DNA of 19,873 nucleotides. It comes from Bacteroidaceae bacterium (GTDB lineage: Bacteria; Bacteroidota; Bacteroidia; Bacteroidales; Bacteroidaceae). Of the stretch, positions 17,064 through 19,873 are shown one piece after another; position 1 is the stretch's first letter; each line of letters begins with the position of its first letter. Location: contig JAGBYN010000067.1 of assembly GCA_017628775.1 (NCBI GenBank), forward strand, positions 1-19,873. Direction: 5' to 3'. The position numbers were made by a program, and so were the translations under genes. The notes beneath the pieces are model-generated. The model saw nothing but the letters and a program-made list of their open reading frames with translations, was not told where the DNA came from and did not search any database.

Positions 17064-17579
17064 ATGAAAAGGATTTTTATTTCACTCTTTGCCGTAATGG
17101 CTTTTGCGTGCTCGGCAGTCGCTCAAAAATATGCCTTGGTCGATATGGAATATATCTTAAGCAATATTCCCGACTACGAACGCGCCAATGAGCAGCTCAA
17201 TCAAGTGTCAAAGCGTTGGCAAGCTGAAGTTGAAGCCATCGACGATGCTGCAAAGGCGCTTTACAAGAACTATCAGAACGAATTAATCTTCCTTTCAGAA
17301 CAACAAAAGAAAGATCGCGAGGAAGCCATCATCACCAAAGAAAAGGAAGCCAGCGAACTCCGTCGCAAATACTTCGGTCCTGAAGGCGAGCTCTACAAGA
17401 TGCGTGTATCGCTGATTGAACCCATCCAGGAAGAAATCTACAACGCCGTGAAGGCCTTGGCTCAACAGAAAGGCTATCAGCTGGTGCTCGACAGAGCCTC
17501 CGACAATGGCATTATCTTTGCTTCGCCTTCAATAGACATCAGTGTTGACGTCCTTGCCAAATTAGGCTACAACAAATAA
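17064..17579 (+). CDS. OmpH/Skp periplasmic chaperone, first copy
   Basis: A 171-residue periplasmic protein with a signal peptide (1-20, ending AVAQ-KY). The mature start KYALVDMEYILSNIPDY is the short beta strand and trimerisation region of Skp/OmpH. A long charged coiled coil follows (about 45-125), returning to the body with KGYQLVLDRASDNGIIFAS. Skp trimers hold unfolded outer-membrane proteins on the way to BamA. I start at ATG 17064 because the frame upstream to 16995 adds 23 polar residues that would bury the signal peptide. It lies 95 bp after bamA and 81 bp before a paralogue. Confidence 0.93.
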   Translation: MKRIFISLFAVMAFACSAVAQKYALVDMEYILSNIPDYERANEQLNQVSKRWQAEVEAIDDAAKALYKNYQNELIFLSEQQKKDREEAIITKEKEASELRRKYFGPEGELYKMRVSLIEPIQEEIYNAVKALAQQKGYQLVLDRASDNGIIFASPSIDISVDVLAKLGYNK

Positions 17580-17660
17580 AAACATACGCGTTTGCTGATG
17601 TCAAAACACCTTGTTTACAAAAAACATTAAATAACAAACAAAAACAAAAAAAACTTAACA

Positions 17661-18203
17661 ATGAAAAAGATCATTATGCTGCTCTTGCTTGCAGCGCCTA
17701 TCGCACTTTGCGCACAGAAGTATGCACAAGTAGATTATTTCGCACTCGTACAAGCAACTCCCGAATTCAAGACAGCACAGGCAGAACTTGAAACAATGGG
17801 CAAGAACTTCGAAAAGGACCTTCTTGAATTGCGTACTGAATTAGAAACAAAAGCGCAAAAGTACCAAAGCGAAACAACAGCACAAACTCCTGAAAACATC
17901 CGCGTTCGTCGTGAACAGGAATTACAGGATATGTATCAACGCTACCAACAAGCAGAACAGGACAACAGCCAATCATTCGAAAATGCAAAGCAACAGAAGT
18001 TGCAACCCATCTACCAAAAGGTGACAGAAGTGATCAAGGCTTTTGCTCAAGAAGGTGGTTATGTTTACATCATTGATAAGTCAGCAGCACAAGGCACTTA
18101 CATTTTCTTGAACGAAACACTCAACGAAGATGTAACCAACCAAATCGCTAAGAAGTTGGGCGTAACCCTCAATGCTGCTCCTGCACGTCCTGCAGCAAAC
18201 TAA
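17661..18203 (+). CDS. OmpH/Skp periplasmic chaperone, second copy
   Basis: This 180-residue paralogue of the preceding gene has a signal peptide (1-19, ending LCAQ-KY), the same KYAQVDYFALVQATPE opening, a Gln/Glu-rich coiled coil (about 40-125) and the returning segment GGYVYIIDKSAAQGTYIFLNE. It also carries a short Ala/Pro tail (NAAPARPAAN) missing from the first copy. Only the N-terminal and C-terminal body segments are clearly alike; the coiled coils have diverged, so this is an old duplication that could support heterotrimers or separate client sets. The leader at 17619-17660 is almost pure A with few other bases and ends TTAACA-ATG, the A-rich kind associated with strong translation in Bacteroidetes. 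Confidence 0.93.
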   Translation: MKKIIMLLLLAAPIALCAQKYAQVDYFALVQATPEFKTAQAELETMGKNFEKDLLELRTELETKAQKYQSETTAQTPENIRVRREQELQDMYQRYQQAEQDNSQSFENAKQQKLQPIYQKVTEVIKAFAQEGGYVYIIDKSAAQGTYIFLNETLNEDVTNQIAKKLGVTLNAAPARPAAN

Positions 18204-18296
18204 TTGACAGGGCAAACATAAAAGGTCGCTAATCTCGGCGGAGTTGAGAGCAAACACGACCACTCACACAGATTACAGACCGTTGTATTAACCTTT

Positions 18297-18346
18297 GAGC
18301 GATGAATGTTGAGCGGATGCCATCCATCCTTCAACATTCATCGCTC
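18297..18346. repeat. Perfect 16-bp inverted repeat before dacB
   Basis: The 16-nt arms at 18297-18312 and 18331-18346 are perfectly complementary. The 18-nt spacer can itself fold (GGATG at 18315-18319 with CATCC at 18325-18329). The hairpin ends 14 bases before the dacB start codon. No T tract follows, so it does not look like a terminator. It may be a mobile palindromic repeat or a structure limiting ribosome access to dacB. Confidence 0.8.
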
Positions 18347-18360
18347 GTTGTTCAACCGCA

Positions 18361-19548
18361 ATGAAAAGAACATTACGCTCGCTTATCGCCTGGCTAAGCT
18401 TGATCATCACGACAGGCACGCCCACCTTTGCAGCCGACTCAATCACCATTAAAATCATTGAACGATTAGATAGTCTGACGCACGACTCCCTACTCAACCA
18501 TTCTCAAATGGCTATGATGGTTTACGACCTCACAGCCGACAGCATGCTCTTCAGCCACAACGAATTGCAACTCATGCGCCCTGCGTCCTGCCAAAAGGTG
18601 ATTACCTCCGTTTCAGCGTTACATTATTTAGGTAAGGACTATCAATTCTTCACATCCTTCTACACCCAAGGCGAAGTAAAGAATAACCTACTGAAAGGTA
18701 ACCTCATCGTGCGCGGTGGTTTCGACCCTTTATTTAACTATGCCGATATGCAGGCGGTGGTTCAAGCCCTGCGCGACAATGGCATAGAAAGCATCCAGGG
18801 CAATATCCTGTTGGATTTATCCTTCAAAGATAATCTGGAGAAAGGCGAGGGATGGTGCTGGGACGATAAAGATAAGCCCTTAAATCCACTTTATTACAAT
18901 GGAGAGCCCCATTTCGCCATAGCACTCAAGCGACACTTGCTCAATACTGGGATAAAATTCAAAGGCAACGTACGCACCATCAAGCAAGTGCCTCAGAATG
19001 TACAACTGCTCATTCATTGCCAACGCCCCATAACTGAGGTACTCCATTTTATGATGAAGGACAGCGACAACCTTTGTGCTGAATCCATCTTCTACCAATT
19101 GGCTGCACGTCAAGGACGTCCTTTTGCATCCGCCTCTGATGCGATTGAGCACATTGAAGCACTAATTGACTCTTTAGGACTTAATCCTAAGCACTACAAA
19201 ATAGCGGATGGCAGTGGACTTTCGCTCTACAATTATACCACACCCCAGCTCATGCTCACCTTCCTGCGCTATGCTTATTCTAATCCCAACATCTATCAAA
19301 CATTGCTTCAAGCCCTGCCCATCGCCTCAAAGGACGGCACCTTCAAAAAACGCATGGCGAACACAGCTGCTGCGGGGAATATCAGGGCTAAAACAGGCGC
19401 CGTAACAGGCATCAGCACACTCTCAGGATATTGTCAGGCCCCTAACGGCCACACCCTGTGCTTCACCATCTTTAACCAAGGACTCCTACGCGTGGCACAC
19501 GGTCGTGCCTACCAAGATAAAGTGTGCGAGGCATTAACTCAAGAGTAA
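18361..19548 (+). CDS. dacB: D-alanyl-D-alanine carboxypeptidase/endopeptidase, PBP4 (S13)
   Basis: A 395-residue periplasmic penicillin-binding protein that removes terminal D-Ala and cuts peptide cross-links in peptidoglycan. A signal peptide (1-25, ending TFAA) precedes the fold. All three active-site motifs are present: SxxK as S76-C-Q-K79, SxN as S235-D-N237 and KTG at 344-346 in RAKTGAVTG. The protein is short for PBP4 (E. coli 477 residues), and the loss is mainly between SxxK and SxN, where about 155 residues replace about 240. The inserted domains II/III are therefore reduced. It is last in the rightward block, 157 bp after the second ompH, and a strong terminator follows. Confidence 0.95.
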   Translation: MKRTLRSLIAWLSLIITTGTPTFAADSITIKIIERLDSLTHDSLLNHSQMAMMVYDLTADSMLFSHNELQLMRPASCQKVITSVSALHYLGKDYQFFTSFYTQGEVKNNLLKGNLIVRGGFDPLFNYADMQAVVQALRDNGIESIQGNILLDLSFKDNLEKGEGWCWDDKDKPLNPLYYNGEPHFAIALKRHLLNTGIKFKGNVRTIKQVPQNVQLLIHCQRPITEVLHFMMKDSDNLCAESIFYQLAARQGRPFASASDAIEHIEALIDSLGLNPKHYKIADGSGLSLYNYTTPQLMLTFLRYAYSNPNIYQTLLQALPIASKDGTFKKRMANTAAAGNIRAKTGAVTGISTLSGYCQAPNGHTLCFTIFNQGLLRVAHGRAYQDKVCEALTQE

Positions 19549-19637
19549 ACCTCAAAACAAAAACAGTTGTTCTCCTGAAATAGATTTTAGGGACATCAGG
19601 CAAATTTAAAGCCAAAGAACAGATCAAGCATGAGCAC

Positions 19638-19683
19638 AAAAAAGCGCTCGCGATGAAGGATCCTTCACCGCGAGCGTTTTTTT
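19638..19683. terminator. Bidirectional intrinsic terminator between convergent genes
   Basis: CGCTCGCG (19645-19652) pairs with CGCGAGCG (19669-19676). After one A/C mismatch the stem continues TGAAG/CTTCA around GATC. Six A precede the stem (after G19644) and seven T follow it, so both strands give a GC stem with a T tail. It ends dacB, 89 bp after its stop, and on the other strand starts directly at the stop codon of the convergent gene. Confidence 0.92.
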
Positions 19684-19873
19684 AATATACAAAGTTCACA
19701 TAAATGGTTTGGCTCAAATCACCTACAGTTACCGTAAATTTAGTCTTTGCGGTACCATGAGTGCCATATTCGAAATCTGCATGCCAGTCGGTAGTGATTT
19801 CGCTATTGGCAGCGATCGTGCCCGACTTACGGAGCGTTTTATCTTTCAAAGGCAAGCAGTCGCCAAAGGCACA
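19682..19873 (-). CDS. Unidentified protein, C-terminal 63 residues only
   Basis: The 3' end of a minus-strand gene that runs past the right edge. The stop TAA is at 19682-19684 and the frame is open to the last base of the window. The visible part begins CAFGDCLPL and continues with alternating beta-strand patterns (SGTIAANSEITTDWHADFEY, TKFTVTVGDLSQTIYVNFVY), suggesting the last beta-sandwich of an exported protein. The CxxxxC pair and DWHADFEY-type sequence are reminiscent of C-terminal domains in secreted Bacteroidetes proteins of the Omp28 or thiol-disulfide-linked kind, but I cannot name the family. Translation ends inside the T tract of the shared terminator, a sign that the frame is real. 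Confidence 0.75.
   Translation of the reverse strand, partial: CAFGDCLPLKDKTLRKSGTIAANSEITTDWHADFEYGTHGTAKTKFTVTVGDLSQTIYVNFVY

Noticed and set aside
1..19873. New defence, secretion or mobile system
   Set aside because: Every sizeable gene falls in a known housekeeping or envelope family. No integrase, transposase, toxin-antitoxin pair or reverse transcriptase was seen.

Overview
The window looks like chromosomal core DNA from a member of the Bacteroidales, most likely a Prevotella/Alloprevotella-type genome. The evidence is the gene families (PorZ-like propeller protein, YfhO, DUF6242, DUF6089, tandem OmpH/Skp pair beside bamA), the near absence of Shine-Dalgarno sequences, A-rich leaders, and several matches to the Bacteroidetes -7 promoter motif TAnnTTTG. 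The genus is inferred from gene content only.

Layout. Two gene blocks diverge from a 386-bp intergenic region (10325-10710). Reading leftward (minus strand) come yfhO, leuS, a YitT/DUF2179 membrane protein, a RdgB/HAM1-type NTP pyrophosphatase, a PorZ-like secreted propeller protein, and tRNA-Pro(CGG) closed by a 21-bp bidirectional terminator hairpin. Reading rightward (plus strand) come a free-methionine-(R)-sulfoxide reductase, a DUF6242 lipoprotein with Asp-box repeats, a DUF6089 porin-like protein, uppS, bamA, two OmpH/Skp chaperones and a short PBP4 (dacB). A compact bidirectional terminator at 19638-19683 ends that block. It faces the 3' end of a convergent minus-strand gene that runs off the right edge (63 C-terminal residues visible).

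How the genes work together. The rightward block is an envelope-building set. UppS makes the undecaprenyl carrier, BamA inserts outer-membrane proteins, the OmpH proteins chaperone them through the periplasm, the DUF6089 protein is a likely barrel client, and PBP4 trims peptidoglycan. The leftward block mixes housekeeping (leucyl-tRNA synthetase, nucleotide-pool sanitation) with membrane and secretion functions (YfhO, YitT, PorZ of the type IX secretion attachment complex).

No novel multi-gene system, prophage, transposase, CRISPR array or toxin-antitoxin pair is visible. The least explained material is intergenic: a heptamer array (GAGAGTT) flanking a palindromic AGGGAC element at 2690-2820, a related palindrome at 4745-4786, a run of three hairpins between the YitT gene and rdgB, and a perfect 16-bp inverted repeat just before dacB. 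Protein-level oddities are a Tyr/Asn/Ser-rich stretch in the BamA barrel and the small size of the PBP4.
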